Under the pieces are notes generated by a model. That model made no database searches, was not told where the DNA came from, and saw only the letters and a list, made by a program, of their open reading frames with translations. This document shows, one piece after another, positions 8,219-16,816 of a stretch of DNA of 64,000 bases. How positions within the stretch are numbered: the first letter of the stretch is position 1; every line of letters starts with the position of its first letter. The translations under genes were made by a program, and so were the position numbers. This DNA is from Peredibacter starrii (GTDB lineage: Bacteria; Bdellovibrionota; Bacteriovoracia; Bacteriovoracales; Bacteriovoracaceae), in contig NZ_CP139487.1 of NCBI RefSeq assembly GCF_034259205.1, forward strand, positions 2,480,001-2,544,000. Direction: 5' to 3'.

Positions 8219-9016
8219 ATGCCGGAACTTCCAGAAGTCGAAACATTTCGCCGTCAAATTGATAAAAAATTAAGAGGTAAGACCATAACGGACGTGCATG
8301 TACGTCCGGATAAATTGATTTTTGCAGGCAAGTCTCAAGCTTTTGTAAAAAAGGCATTCATAGGAGCAAAGATCACCAAATGTCTTCGAAAAGGAAAATA
8401 CATTTGGTTTGAGATGAATAAAGAAATTTTACCTGTTTTTCATCTTGGCATGACGGGATCTTACATCATTAGCGATACTCTTCCTGATAAATCCATGAAG
8501 TCAGTCAAACTTGTACTTGAAATGAGTGACGGAACAATTCTTACCTACAAAGATCCTCGCCGCTTTGGAAGAATATTTCTCCTGAAAGAACCTTTGGAAC
8601 ATCGACCCCTTTCTCATCTCGGTCCCGATGTTATGAATGAACTTCCTACAGTGGCACAAATTAAATCCATCTTAGGAAAGCGCAAAGCGCCAATTAAAGC
8701 TGTTCTCCTCGATCAAAGTGTTTTTGCAGGCATTGGGAATTGGATGGCAGATGAAATTCTCTTTCAGAGTCAACTCGACCCTCACCGCCTGGCCCAATCA
8801 CTTTCTCCAGCAGAAGTAAAACGCCTTCATTCCAAAATCAACTCGGTCACTCAATTCTCTGTAAAGGTTGGAGCCGATGATGAAAAATATCCTGATGATT
8901 GGTTGTTTCACAGGAGATGGGGAAAAAAATCAGGAGTTACTTCGAAAGGTCACCTGATTAAGCATGAGACCGTTGCTGGTAGAACAACTGCCTGGGTTCC
9001 TGGCATCCAGAAGTAA
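8219..9016 (+). CDS. Formamidopyrimidine-DNA glycosylase-like protein with zinc-less finger
   Basis: A 265-residue member of the Fpg/Nei family. The N-terminus PELPEVET contains the catalytic proline and glutamate after removal of Met; the beta-sandwich signature HLGMTGSY, DPRRFGRI and the helix-two-turn-helix region VFAGIGNWMADEILF are intact. The C-terminal zinc finger is replaced: no cysteines remain, and the region RRWGKKSG...AGRTTAWVPGIQK resembles the zinc-less finger of plant and fungal Fpg proteins. The arginine of GRTTAW probably occupies the position that contacts DNA. The expected role is excision of oxidised bases. A canonical zinc-finger paralogue lies at 55658-56461. Confidence 0.88.
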   Translation: MPELPEVETFRRQIDKKLRGKTITDVHVRPDKLIFAGKSQAFVKKAFIGAKITKCLRKGKYIWFEMNKEILPVFHLGMTGSYIISDTLPDKSMKSVKLVLEMSDGTILTYKDPRRFGRIFLLKEPLEHRPLSHLGPDVMNELPTVAQIKSILGKRKAPIKAVLLDQSVFAGIGNWMADEILFQSQLDPHRLAQSLSPAEVKRLHSKINSVTQFSVKVGADDEKYPDDWLFHRRWGKKSGVTSKGHLIKHETVAGRTTAWVPGIQK

Positions 9017-9103
9017 AGAAACCGCACCGCTTCAACTCAAAATTAATTTTGAAAGTTAATTAAAACCTGCTATCAAACTTCTCCAATTTTCTCATGGAGA
9101 TTT

Positions 9104-10081
9104 ATGCTTAGAATTATCTTTTGTCTTTTCATGATCAGTGTACAGGCCCATGCCAGTAATAAAGTCATTTATGGTCAGGACAATCGCAATGAAGTTTATA
9201 ACTATACGAACCAAAGCATTGTAGAGCTTTCTAAATCTACAGTTGCTTTGGTCAAAAAAAACGAAATGTCTTGGGACGGAACCTACTATCGAATTCCTTT
9301 GAAGTCTTACGGATCGGCCCTTCAACTCTGTTCCAATGAAAAATTCTACGAACAGCCAACGGCCGCCTTTTGTTCAGGATTTCTCATCGCTCCTAACAAA
9401 ATTGTTACTGCCGGCCACTGTATCACGAGCAAAAAAGACTGCGATAATACTGTCTTCATTTTTAACTATCGTTTAGTTGATAAAACGAACTTCTATTCAG
9501 GATTTAAAAACATCTACACATGTAAAAGGGTCCTTGGACAGCAACTTCAAAAAGGTGGAGTTGATTTTGCGGTCATTGAATTAGATGAAGATGTAGAAGG
9601 TATCGCTCCCTTGAAGCTTGCTCAAAGCATGGATAATCTTTCGGCAAACGATTCTGTTTTTACCATCGGTCATCCTGCCGGACTTCCAACAAAAATCACA
9701 GACAACGCCAAAGTAAGATCGGTTAACCGTAACGACGGTTTCTTCGTCACAACACTTGATACTTTCGGTGGTAATTCAGGCTCACCGGTGTTTAATGCTA
9801 AAACTCAAGAGGTTGAAGGGATTCTGGTTCGAGGCGATACTGATTACGTAGTTGCCGGAAGCTGCCGACGCGAAAATCGCATTAATGAGTCGGCCGGTAG
9901 AGGTGAGACCGCTGTTGCCATTTCTCATATTCACGAAGGTGGACTATTTGGCGATGGTTCAAAAATCGCTGATGACGAAAACTTCCGCTACATCTGGTTT
10001 AGCAGATTCCAAACTTGTAACGAATTTCAGGGTGTTCGTTTTACTAGAGAAGTTGAAGAAAGCTACTGTCCGGTTGAATAA
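9104..10081 (+). CDS. Secreted trypsin-like serine protease
   Basis: A 325-residue protein with a signal peptide (MLRIIFCLFMISVQAHA). The chymotrypsin-fold triad is visible: His105 in VTAGHC, Asp154 in VDFAVIELD and Ser225 in FGGNSGSPVF. The fold is closer to the bacterial glutamyl-endopeptidase/V8 group than to trypsin itself because of the GHPAGLP segment before the serine loop. About 50 residues lie between signal peptide and protease domain, perhaps a propeptide. A GGAGA site supports the ATG at 9104. It is probably exported and may help degrade prey or environmental protein. Confidence 0.9.
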   Translation: MLRIIFCLFMISVQAHASNKVIYGQDNRNEVYNYTNQSIVELSKSTVALVKKNEMSWDGTYYRIPLKSYGSALQLCSNEKFYEQPTAAFCSGFLIAPNKIVTAGHCITSKKDCDNTVFIFNYRLVDKTNFYSGFKNIYTCKRVLGQQLQKGGVDFAVIELDEDVEGIAPLKLAQSMDNLSANDSVFTIGHPAGLPTKITDNAKVRSVNRNDGFFVTTLDTFGGNSGSPVFNAKTQEVEGILVRGDTDYVVAGSCRRENRINESAGRGETAVAISHIHEGGLFGDGSKIADDENFRYIWFSRFQTCNEFQGVRFTREVEESYCPVE

Positions 10082-10087
10082 TTAAAA

Positions 10088-10112
10088 TGGCCCGAGTGTT
10101 AGACTCGGGCCA
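10088..10112. terminator. Bidirectional terminator
   Basis: A perfect ten-base stem, TGGCCCGAGT with ACTCGGGCCA, loop GTTAG, sits between the convergent protease and repeat-lipoprotein genes; AT-rich flanks follow on both strands. Confidence 0.8.
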
Positions 10113-10131
10113 ATTCATTTAATCTATCTTT

Positions 10132-11073
10132 TTACATTCCAGTCGTTCCACCTGTAGTTCCGCCAGTTGTACCACCCGTAGTTCCACCAGTTGTACCACC
10201 CGTTGTTCCGCCAGTTGTGCCACCTGTAGTTCCGCCGGTTGTACCACCTGTAGTTCCACCAGTTGTGCCACCCGTAGTTCCACCAGTAGTGCCACCCGTA
10301 GTTCCACCAGTAGTGCCACCCGTAGTTCCGCCAGTTGTGCCACCCGTAGTTCCGCCAGTTGTGCCACCTGTAGTTCCACCAGTTGTGCCACCGGTAGTTC
10401 CACCCGTTGTACCACCGGTCGTGCCTCCAGTTGTTCCATTATCAATCACGTCTGGGGCCTGGAAGACCTTACAAGAAATAGGAACCGTTAGATTATTTGG
10501 ATCAGTTGTATTGTTCTGATAGGTCGGTGGAAGTGGCACATCAGCATTCGCACCATGAACCATTAAAACAAAATCCTGTCCTGCAGGAATCGATTGGCGA
10601 AGCTCATCAAGCGGGTACTCTCGCTCATAAGTATAGTCTCTACCTGACGGGAAAGAGCCATCTGGCAAATTAAATGGAAGAACTCTTGGGCCCACTGCTT
10701 GTTCAACCTCCACTGGGTCGAGAACACCATCTTGGTTTGTATCATTTTCCGCAAGTGTTGGACATTTATCTGCAACGTGAGCGTACTGCTGGTGTTCAAC
10801 AGGATCAACGTTTCCACACTCCCAATCCATAATAAAAATATTTTTTTCTACTTTGGTTTGACTCGCATTAATCACCACAGAATTATTAATGACCGTATTT
10901 AGAATGATAGTCTGGCCCGTATCAACCGGCCCTTCCGCTTCAGATTGTTGTTCATTTTGAGGTGTAGTGCTTGATGAATCATCGTCATCAGAACCACAGG
11001 CACCAAGGGCCAAAAGGCCAACAACAAGAAGGATGTTGAGAGTTTTAGACTTGATAAAACGCATTGAGTGCAT
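10132..11073 (-). CDS. Lipoprotein with EF-hand loop and C-terminal TTGG-repeat tail
   Basis: A 313-residue protein. Residues 1-26 form a lipoprotein signal ending in the lipobox LGAC, followed by a run of Asp and Ser that would favour outer-membrane sorting. Residues 111-122 (DTNQDGVLDPVE) are a canonical EF-hand loop with ligands at positions 1, 3, 5, 9 and 12, so calcium binding is likely. Four cysteines lie in the globular part (86-201). From residue 214 to 312 the protein is only the tetrapeptide TTGG repeated about 25 times, ending in Met. Such a tail is flexible and could be a spacer or an O-glycosylation target. AAGGAG precedes the first ATG. No family is recognised. Confidence 0.8.
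   Translation of the reverse strand: MHSMRFIKSKTLNILLVVGLLALGACGSDDDDSSSTTPQNEQQSEAEGPVDTGQTIILNTVINNSVVINASQTKVEKNIFIMDWECGNVDPVEHQQYAHVADKCPTLAENDTNQDGVLDPVEVEQAVGPRVLPFNLPDGSFPSGRDYTYEREYPLDELRQSIPAGQDFVLMVHGANADVPLPPTYQNNTTDPNNLTVPISCKVFQAPDVIDNGTTGGTTGGTTGGTTGGTTGGTTGGTTGGTTGGTTGGTTGGTTGGTTGGTTGGTTGGTTGGTTGGTTGGTTGGTTGGTTGGTTGGTTGGTTGGTTGGTTGM
10138..10434 (-). repeat. 12-bp tandem repeat array coding for TTGG
   Basis: About 25 tandem copies of a 12-base unit, with variants such as ccacccgtagtt and ccaccagttgtg on the plus strand, encode Thr-Thr-Gly-Gly. The differences are almost all at third codon positions, so the amino acid sequence is conserved while DNA units diverge. The length is a multiple of three, so copy-number change would lengthen or shorten the tail without a frameshift. 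Confidence 0.92.
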
Positions 11074-11087
11074 ACGAGCTCCTTGTT

Positions 11088-11108
11088 AAAATAAGACCCG
11101 CTTATTTT
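11088..11108 (-). terminator. Hairpin with T-rich tail ahead of the repeat lipoprotein gene
   Basis: AAAATAAG pairs with CTTATTTT across a five-base loop. On the minus strand it could end transcription from the ThpR-like gene; it lies only about 15 bases before the lipoprotein start codon, so it could instead be part of that gene's leader. Confidence 0.35.
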
Positions 11109-11171
11109 TGCAAAGGAGTGGCCAGAAAATTTCGCGAAGGGAGAATCAGAAAATAAACATTTTAGTGAAAT

Positions 11172-11690
11172 TCACTCGACTTTTAATGGATATTCGCCCC
11201 GTTTGGCATAGGTAGGAAATGCACCAACAGAAGTCATTTCATATAAAACCAATCTAGAAATAGTGAATTTCCCGAAGTCTGTATTTTTATGAGGAGAGAG
11301 AAGATCACTGACCTCACGGTGATTTCTTAAACGGACTACAGGTAAGTAAGGTTTAAATTCACTTTCTGGTTGAATCTTCAAGGTTTCAACAATTCTGTCA
11401 AAGAGGGCCCGAACTTCTTTTGAATTTTGAACACCAACCCATAAGAGTCTTGCCTTTTTAGGTTCTGGATAGGCCGACATCCCCTCAAACTTCAGGGTAA
11501 AAATTGAAGTCTCCTCCGCGATTTGCCTTAAGAGATTATCCTCCATTTCCTCCAGACCAATGAGAGGAACAAAACGCTGATCCTCTGGAAGCCATTGAAA
11601 TTCAAAATTCTTCCCCTTACTGAGGTTCACCTTCAGTTTTTTAAGATCCAACTTCAATTCACTTACATCGAGACCTAAAAAGAATTTCAT
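11172..11690 (-). CDS. ThpR/LigT-like 2H phosphoesterase-fold protein lacking catalytic histidines
   Basis: A 172-residue protein that follows the RNA 2',3'-cyclic phosphodiesterase (ThpR) layout: MKFFLGLDVSE at the start, FQWLPEDQR where the first HxTL motif should follow, the middle segment KFEGMSAYPEPKKARLLWVGV, FKPYLPVVR at the second HxTL position, and FTISRLVLYEM near the end. The two HxT motifs read RFVPL and YLPVV, so both catalytic histidines are absent. It may bind RNA or a nucleotide without hydrolysing it. It is transcribed alone, with its likely promoter between 11691 and 11808 shared with the divergent OPT gene. Confidence 0.7.
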   Translation of the reverse strand: MKFFLGLDVSELKLDLKKLKVNLSKGKNFEFQWLPEDQRFVPLIGLEEMEDNLLRQIAEETSIFTLKFEGMSAYPEPKKARLLWVGVQNSKEVRALFDRIVETLKIQPESEFKPYLPVVRLRNHREVSDLLSPHKNTDFGKFTISRLVLYEMTSVGAFPTYAKRGEYPLKVE

Positions 11691-11808
11691 AAAGACCTCA
11701 CTGTAAGAGCTTATGAGATTCTAATCCCTACAGCACCATAATATTTAGTAGCTCGTTAATATCGGGTTTGATAAAAAATAAGGATCATTTAATTGATGAA
11801 GGACAAAT

Positions 11809-13962
11809 ATGAGTAAAGACTTCAAACCGTTTATCTCTCACACTGAAAAGCTTAAGGAATTTACCCTGGGCCCCATTCTCATGGGAGTTTTTTTGGGAAT
11901 TCTATTTGGTGCTTCATCCCTTTATCTCGCTCTTAAAGTGGGTATGACGGTTTCTGCTTCCATTCCGGTAGCGGTTCTGTCCATCACGCTCTTCAAAGGT
12001 ATTTCGAAAATGTTTGGTTTTCGTCATGCCACAATTCTTGAAAATAATATGGTTCAAACCACGGGCTCGGCCGGTGAATCCATCGCCTTCGGTGTTGCGG
12101 TCACCATGCCGGCCCTTTTAATTTTAGGCTATGATCTTGATGTTGGTCGCATCATGACGGTTTCAATCCTGGGTGGTCTTCTTGGGGTTCTTATGATGAT
12201 CCCTCTTCGCCAGGCGCTCATTGTGAAGGAACACGGGAAACTCATTTATCCGGAAGGAACGGCCTGTGCGGAAGTACTGATTGTCGGTGAAAAAGGTGGC
12301 TCATCTGGAAAAATCGTTTTCGGTGGTTTCTTTTTAGGTCTATTCTACAAATTCTTCAACGTGGGCCTTCGTCTTTGGAAAGACGTTCCTGAAAGAGCAT
12401 TTAGTTTCTTCAAAGGTTCAGCAGTTGCCGCCGAGGTCTCTCCAGAACTTCTCGGTGTGGGTTACATTATTGGTCTTAGAACCGCTGCCATCATGATGGC
12501 CGGTGGTGTTCTATCAAGCTTTGTCCTTATTCCTATGATCTCACTTTTTGGTGGCGCTCTTACAGAACCACTATTCCCGGCAAAAACTCTGATTCGTGAT
12601 ATGGAAATCCACGACATCTGGAGAAACTACGTTCTTTATATCGGAGCTGGTGCGGTTGCGGCCGGAGGGATTATTTCTCTTTTCCAATCACTTCCAACCA
12701 TCATTCATGGTGCGAAGTCAGGGCTAAAAAGTGTCATGGGTTCAAAAGGTTCAATTGAATCAAAGAACAGAACAGAAGATGATCTTCCTTTTTCATTTGT
12801 AGTAATCGGAACAATTCTTATGGTTCTGGGCCTATGGTTTGCGCCTGCCCTTCACATCAATTTATTTTCAGCTCTCCTTATCGTTTTATTCGGCTTTTTA
12901 TTTGTGACAGTGAGTTCACGTCTTACTGGTGAGATTGGTTCATCTTCAAATCCAATTTCGGGTATGACGGTTGCCACTCTCCTATTGACCTGCCTTGTGT
13001 TCTTAGCAGTTGGTTGGATCGGACCTGAACATCGTGTAGGTGCTCTTAGTATTGCGGCAGTTGTTTGTATCGCTGCCTCAAACGGTGGAACAACTTCTCA
13101 AGATCTAAAAACCGGATACCTTGTTGGTGCAACTCCTCGTCTTCAGCAATGGGGACTATTGATTGGTGCACTTACTAGTGCTATCGTCATTGGTTATTCG
13201 CTTATTCTTCTAAACGATGCTTCGACGGTTTATACGAAGAAAGTTCCTGACTACACTGTGACTGACATGAGTCTTCTAAAAGAGAAGCAAAAAGTTGCGG
13301 GTGTTGAAAGTGTTAAAGATCAAAATGAATATTTTGTGCTTCAGGTGACTGAACAATCGAACGCAGAGATGCTTGGTGTTCTTAGTCCTGGAAAATATCT
13401 TGTCGATAATGCAGGGAAAGTGACTTATCTCGTGGATCCGGGAATTAACGGATCGGTTAATAAGCGTGATGATGGTACGAGTGTAACGAAATACGAAGCT
13501 CCGAAAGCGCGTCTCATGTCTCTTATCATTGATGGTATCCTTACTCAGAAACTTCCTTGGGGACTAGTTCTTCTTGGCGTGGCCCTCGCCATCGTGCTTG
13601 AGCTTTGTGGAATATCCGCTCTTCCATTTGCAGTAGGTGTCTATCTTCCTATCTCGGCCTCAACTCCCATTTTTGTGGGTGGCCTTGTTCGCTGGTTAGT
13701 TGAAAGAAAAACAAAGGCCCCTGAATCTGAACTTGAGGCCGATACAGGCCCGGGTGTTCTCTTTTCATCAGGCCTCATCGCTGGTGGATCGATTGCCGGA
13801 ATTCTTCTCGCCGTTACTCAAATTATGCCAGGCGTATCAGACGCTTTGGATTTTTCGGGGAAAATGGGCGGGATGGCGACATCGGATCTATTTGCGACGC
13901 TGGTTTTTGGTGGTGCGGCCGTAATTTTATTTGCTGTTGGACGGAAAAAGCCGAAATTATAG
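11809..13962 (+). CDS. OPT-family oligopeptide transporter
   Basis: A 717-residue inner-membrane protein with about 15 hydrophobic helices. LGPILMGVFLGILFGASSLY and ALKVGMTVSASIPVAVLS at the N-terminus, IYPEGTACAEVLIVGEKGG and the segment AASNGGTTSQDLKTGYLVGA are hallmarks of the bacterial OPT (oligopeptide transporter) family, which imports small peptides or peptide-like metal chelates, probably driven by protons. A soluble insertion of about 85 residues (YTKKVPDYTVTDMSLLKEK onward) lies before the last helices. The gene is monocistronic, ending at a hairpin that includes its stop codon. The substrate is unknown; peptide uptake would suit a protein-degrading bacterium. Confidence 0.92.
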   Translation: MSKDFKPFISHTEKLKEFTLGPILMGVFLGILFGASSLYLALKVGMTVSASIPVAVLSITLFKGISKMFGFRHATILENNMVQTTGSAGESIAFGVAVTMPALLILGYDLDVGRIMTVSILGGLLGVLMMIPLRQALIVKEHGKLIYPEGTACAEVLIVGEKGGSSGKIVFGGFFLGLFYKFFNVGLRLWKDVPERAFSFFKGSAVAAEVSPELLGVGYIIGLRTAAIMMAGGVLSSFVLIPMISLFGGALTEPLFPAKTLIRDMEIHDIWRNYVLYIGAGAVAAGGIISLFQSLPTIIHGAKSGLKSVMGSKGSIESKNRTEDDLPFSFVVIGTILMVLGLWFAPALHINLFSALLIVLFGFLFVTVSSRLTGEIGSSSNPISGMTVATLLLTCLVFLAVGWIGPEHRVGALSIAAVVCIAASNGGTTSQDLKTGYLVGATPRLQQWGLLIGALTSAIVIGYSLILLNDASTVYTKKVPDYTVTDMSLLKEKQKVAGVESVKDQNEYFVLQVTEQSNAEMLGVLSPGKYLVDNAGKVTYLVDPGINGSVNKRDDGTSVTKYEAPKARLMSLIIDGILTQKLPWGLVLLGVALAIVLELCGISALPFAVGVYLPISASTPIFVGGLVRWLVERKTKAPESELEADTGPGVLFSSGLIAGGSIAGILLAVTQIMPGVSDALDFSGKMGGMATSDLFATLVFGGAAVILFAVGRKKPKL

Positions 13963-13986
13963 GGGCCAAACCCCTCCAGTTTTTTA
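13961..13986 (+). terminator. Rho-independent terminator after the OPT gene
   Basis: AGGGG pairs with CCCCT over a CCAAA loop, overlapping the stop codon, followed by CCAGTTTTTT. Confidence 0.65.
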
Positions 13987-14020
13987 TAGTATCTCGTGTC
14001 ATTTTTAAACAGGGACAACT

Positions 14021-15064
14021 ATGCAAACCATGATGAAGTATTACAAGGGCTCAATCCTATTGTCCGTTTTGGGAGGCGTGTGCGCTTTCTTTATCGGTCA
14101 GTATTATTCGGGCACCGTTGCCGGCGGTCTATCGGCCCTATTTCTAGCAACAGTTCTCAGTGTTCTTGAAATCTCTCTTTCTTTCGACAACGCTGTTGTA
14201 AACGCGATCGTTCTTAAGAAGATGACTCCGCTATGGCAGAGACGCTTCCTTACGTGGGGTGTTCTTATCGCAGTATTCGGGATGAGACTTGTCTTCCCTC
14301 TACTTCTGGTAGGTGTGGTTGCTCACTTAAATCCAATCGATGCCCTAGTCATGGCCGCAACGAAGCCAGATGAGTACGCACAAATCATGCTTTCAGCTCA
14401 CGTAAGTATCGCGGCCTACGGTGGCGCGTTCCTTATGATGGTTGCTCTTAAGTACTTCTTCGAAGAAGGTAAAGACGTTCACTGGATCAGCATTATCGAA
14501 GCTCCAATTGCTAAACTTGGCCGTATGGAAGCAGTTGAAATCGGTGTGACCCTAATCACTCTTTATGTTTTCTCTGGTTTCCAGGTTGAACACGATAAGA
14601 TGACTTTCTTAATCAGCGGCGTTTGGGGGATTGTAACCTATATCGCAGTTGATGGAATTGGTGCTTTCCTTCAGTCTCCTGATGAAACTGAACAACTTGA
14701 TCTGAATAAAGCAAGTATCGGTATGTTCCTTTACCTTGAAGTACTAGATGCTTCATTCTCATTTGACGGTGTAGTTGGTGCATTCGCGATCACAAACAAC
14801 CTATTCATTATCATGATCGGCCTTGGTGTTGGCGCCATGTTCGTTCGTAGTATCACAATTATGCTGGTAGATAAGGGAACTCTTAGCGAGTATCGCTACC
14901 TGGAGCACGGTGCTTTCTACGCGATTGGTATTCTTGCTGTGATCATGTTTGCAGGTACAATTCAGCACATTCCAGAAGTCATTACTGGTCTACTTGGTGC
15001 TGCATTTATCGCATTGTCTCTTCTTTCTTCGATTCGTTGGAACAAGAAACACGCTCACTCTTAA
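14021..15064 (+). CDS. DUF475 / TerC-like integral membrane protein
   Basis: A 347-residue protein with about nine hydrophobic helices. SVLEISLSFDNAVVNAIVLKK and LEVLDASFSFDGVVGAFAI are two inverted versions of the acidic intramembrane motif (ExxxSxDN and ExxDxSFSFD) that defines the TerC/DUF475 superfamily, whose members handle metal ions such as manganese or calcium in exporters. The ATG at 14021 follows CAGGGAC. It has its own terminator on each side, so it is a single-gene unit. Metal transport is inferred from the family rather than shown. Confidence 0.85.
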   Translation: MQTMMKYYKGSILLSVLGGVCAFFIGQYYSGTVAGGLSALFLATVLSVLEISLSFDNAVVNAIVLKKMTPLWQRRFLTWGVLIAVFGMRLVFPLLLVGVVAHLNPIDALVMAATKPDEYAQIMLSAHVSIAAYGGAFLMMVALKYFFEEGKDVHWISIIEAPIAKLGRMEAVEIGVTLITLYVFSGFQVEHDKMTFLISGVWGIVTYIAVDGIGAFLQSPDETEQLDLNKASIGMFLYLEVLDASFSFDGVVGAFAITNNLFIIMIGLGVGAMFVRSITIMLVDKGTLSEYRYLEHGAFYAIGILAVIMFAGTIQHIPEVITGLLGAAFIALSLLSSIRWNKKHAHS

Positions 15065-15074
15065 GCTTCCTCAT

Positions 15075-15105
15075 TTGGTGACCCAGTCTGAATCTGGGTC
15101 ACCAA
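15075..15105. terminator. Bidirectional terminator
   Basis: A perfect twelve-base stem, TTGGTGACCCAG with CTGGGTCACCAA, loop TCTGAAT, lies between the convergent DUF475 and CotH-like genes. Confidence 0.82.
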
Positions 15106-15111
15106 TTATCA

Positions 15112-16638
15112 TCACTTACCAATTAATTTGCTAATACTGGCCTTAAAACAACTCAATCGCTTAGCACGGATTTTTTGAGCATTGGCCGAAGTTTTCGATT
15201 TGGCAATTTCTGCGTCTACTCTCTTCAAGGCATCATCTGCATTTTCTTTCAGCGCCACTTTAATCGTTTCAATTCTTTTAGCAAAAGAGTCCTGATCATA
15301 AACTTTGCCAACTTCATCAGAGGCGCCTCTCAAAAGAACATCCGCATCGGTGCTATAGCTTTTCAATTCGTTTCCAAGTGCTTTCATCTCTTTATCCAGA
15401 AAATCAGAAGAAGAAAATTCTTGGGCAACTTTCTTATAGGAAGTTAGATACTTGTTATAAAGATAAGGATCATTTTTGATCGCACGAAACAGAGGATCTT
15501 CCAGGTTAATGATAAAGTCCTTTGAGATTTTCATCTTGTCTCGTCCAATTAATCCAATCTGCTGAGGATTAAAGGGGAACATATGTGTTCCTTTCAATAG
15601 ATCATCACCATCCTGAGGCATAATTCTCAAAACGGTTTTACCAGTTTTTTTATCTTTTTGAGTAAACCAGAAATACTCATCTGAAATATCACCATTTCGC
15701 ATGATATGGTTCAAAGACATAAAGCGAAACATCTGATCCACATCCATCTTTTTTGAAAGCTCTGTGAACAGCTCTTCCCCTGATAAGTTCAGAGGAGCGG
15801 CGTACACATCTGTCAGGAGTTTTTGCAGCTCAACTTTCTTGGCATCATCAGCAGACCAGCTTAACTCCACACGGTGAGGAGAGGTCTTCTTCTCTGAGTT
15901 CAGTGAAGAGAAAGTTTCAGTTTCAGGATCAACCTTCTTGAGCCCCAATTTCTCAGTAACGTTTTCTACGTTATAACGAGAACGTCCAACCGCTTCAACA
16001 CTGTAGCGATCAGATTGGGCCTCAGACAAAAATTTTACGGGATGGTTATTAACCAAATGAAGACCAGCGCTGACTTTCTTGTTTTCAAGCAGAACACCGC
16101 TTTCGTCAATTGGAACGTAAACCACCTTTGCAAATTGAGCACTTAATTTGAAATCCTCTGGAACAAGACCGAAGTTATTCAAGGCACGTTGATAGAAGTT
16201 AGTTGCGACGTAACCTTCGTCCATTGTAAGCGGATTGATTCGTGTGGTGCCAGATATGTTCTCAACACCGACAATTGAATTCAACTCGCCTTTCACATTC
16301 TCTAATTTTTTTACACGGAGATTTGGAGTTTCGGCCTTCAGAGTGGATTGGCCACCAGGACTGATTTTTCCTTTGAAGACAGATTTATCATCAACAATTA
16401 AAACCTTGGATTCAACTTTCTCGCGTTTCGTTGCATCTTCAAGAAAAAGTTTTCCCATGTCTTCTTGTGGAACCACAATGACGACAACATTCTCACCAGG
16501 CCTGGCGTATTTTTTTACAAGCTCTTGAGCACGTTCACGAGTTTCTTTCGGAAATCGTTTTTTCTTTTCCTCTTCTTCTTGGGCAGAAACGAGAAAAGAG
16601 AGGGCCAAAGAGAGAACTATTAGATGCTTGAAAATCAT
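15112..16638 (-). CDS. Secreted CotH-like protein
   Basis: A 508-residue protein with a signal peptide (MIFKHLIVLSLALSFLVSA) followed by a highly charged stretch. The central part (residues about 310-365) resembles the CotH fold: DVDQMFRFMSLNHIMRNGD, then EYFWFTQKD, then VLRIMPQDGDDLLKG, corresponding to the family's N-G-D segment and its PWDxD metal site, here PQDGD. CotH proteins are atypical secreted protein kinases first described in spore coats and also found widely in non-sporing bacteria. The C-terminus is Lys-rich and probably helical. The resemblance is by motif only, and the tryptophan of PWDxD is replaced by glutamine, so activity is uncertain. Confidence 0.55.
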   Translation of the reverse strand: MIFKHLIVLSLALSFLVSAQEEEEKKKRFPKETRERAQELVKKYARPGENVVVIVVPQEDMGKLFLEDATKREKVESKVLIVDDKSVFKGKISPGGQSTLKAETPNLRVKKLENVKGELNSIVGVENISGTTRINPLTMDEGYVATNFYQRALNNFGLVPEDFKLSAQFAKVVYVPIDESGVLLENKKVSAGLHLVNNHPVKFLSEAQSDRYSVEAVGRSRYNVENVTEKLGLKKVDPETETFSSLNSEKKTSPHRVELSWSADDAKKVELQKLLTDVYAAPLNLSGEELFTELSKKMDVDQMFRFMSLNHIMRNGDISDEYFWFTQKDKKTGKTVLRIMPQDGDDLLKGTHMFPFNPQQIGLIGRDKMKISKDFIINLEDPLFRAIKNDPYLYNKYLTSYKKVAQEFSSSDFLDKEMKALGNELKSYSTDADVLLRGASDEVGKVYDQDSFAKRIETIKVALKENADDALKRVDAEIAKSKTSANAQKIRAKRLSCFKASISKLIGK

Positions 16639-16780
16639 GCGTTTCCCTGGTTTTGTCCCCTATCTTTTCGTCTTAAACGCAATAATTCATAAGTGCTTGA
16701 CCATAGGTGATTTCACCGTAATTAAAGGGATTTAATGTCCGATTAAATGACGCACCCAACTCATTGTTTTAACAAGAGAT

Positions 16781-16809
16781 TTGACAGCATTAAAAAAATT
16801 TAATACAAC
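16781..16809 (+). promoter_or_regulatory. Sigma70-type promoter, probably for a leaderless mRNA
   Basis: TTGACA (16781) and TACAAC (16804) are separated by 17 bases. The next ATG is only eight bases after the -10, where transcription should start, and no Shine-Dalgarno sequence is present. Confidence 0.6.
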
Positions 16810-16816
16810 TACTGTA

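Noticed and set aside
9037-9052. Perfect palindrome TCAAAATTAATTTTGA before the protease gene
   Set aside because: Purely AT-rich and unique here; expected by chance in AT-rich intergenic DNA, and it makes no convincing terminator or operator.
10138-10434. Regular array that might be a CRISPR
   Set aside because: The units are contiguous 12-mers without spacers and encode a constant peptide in frame.
10217-10519. Plus-strand open frame encoding repeated VPP tripeptides
   Set aside because: It is the reverse complement of the TTGG repeat. It has no ribosome site or other content, and the minus-strand gene has a lipobox, an EF-hand and a good start.
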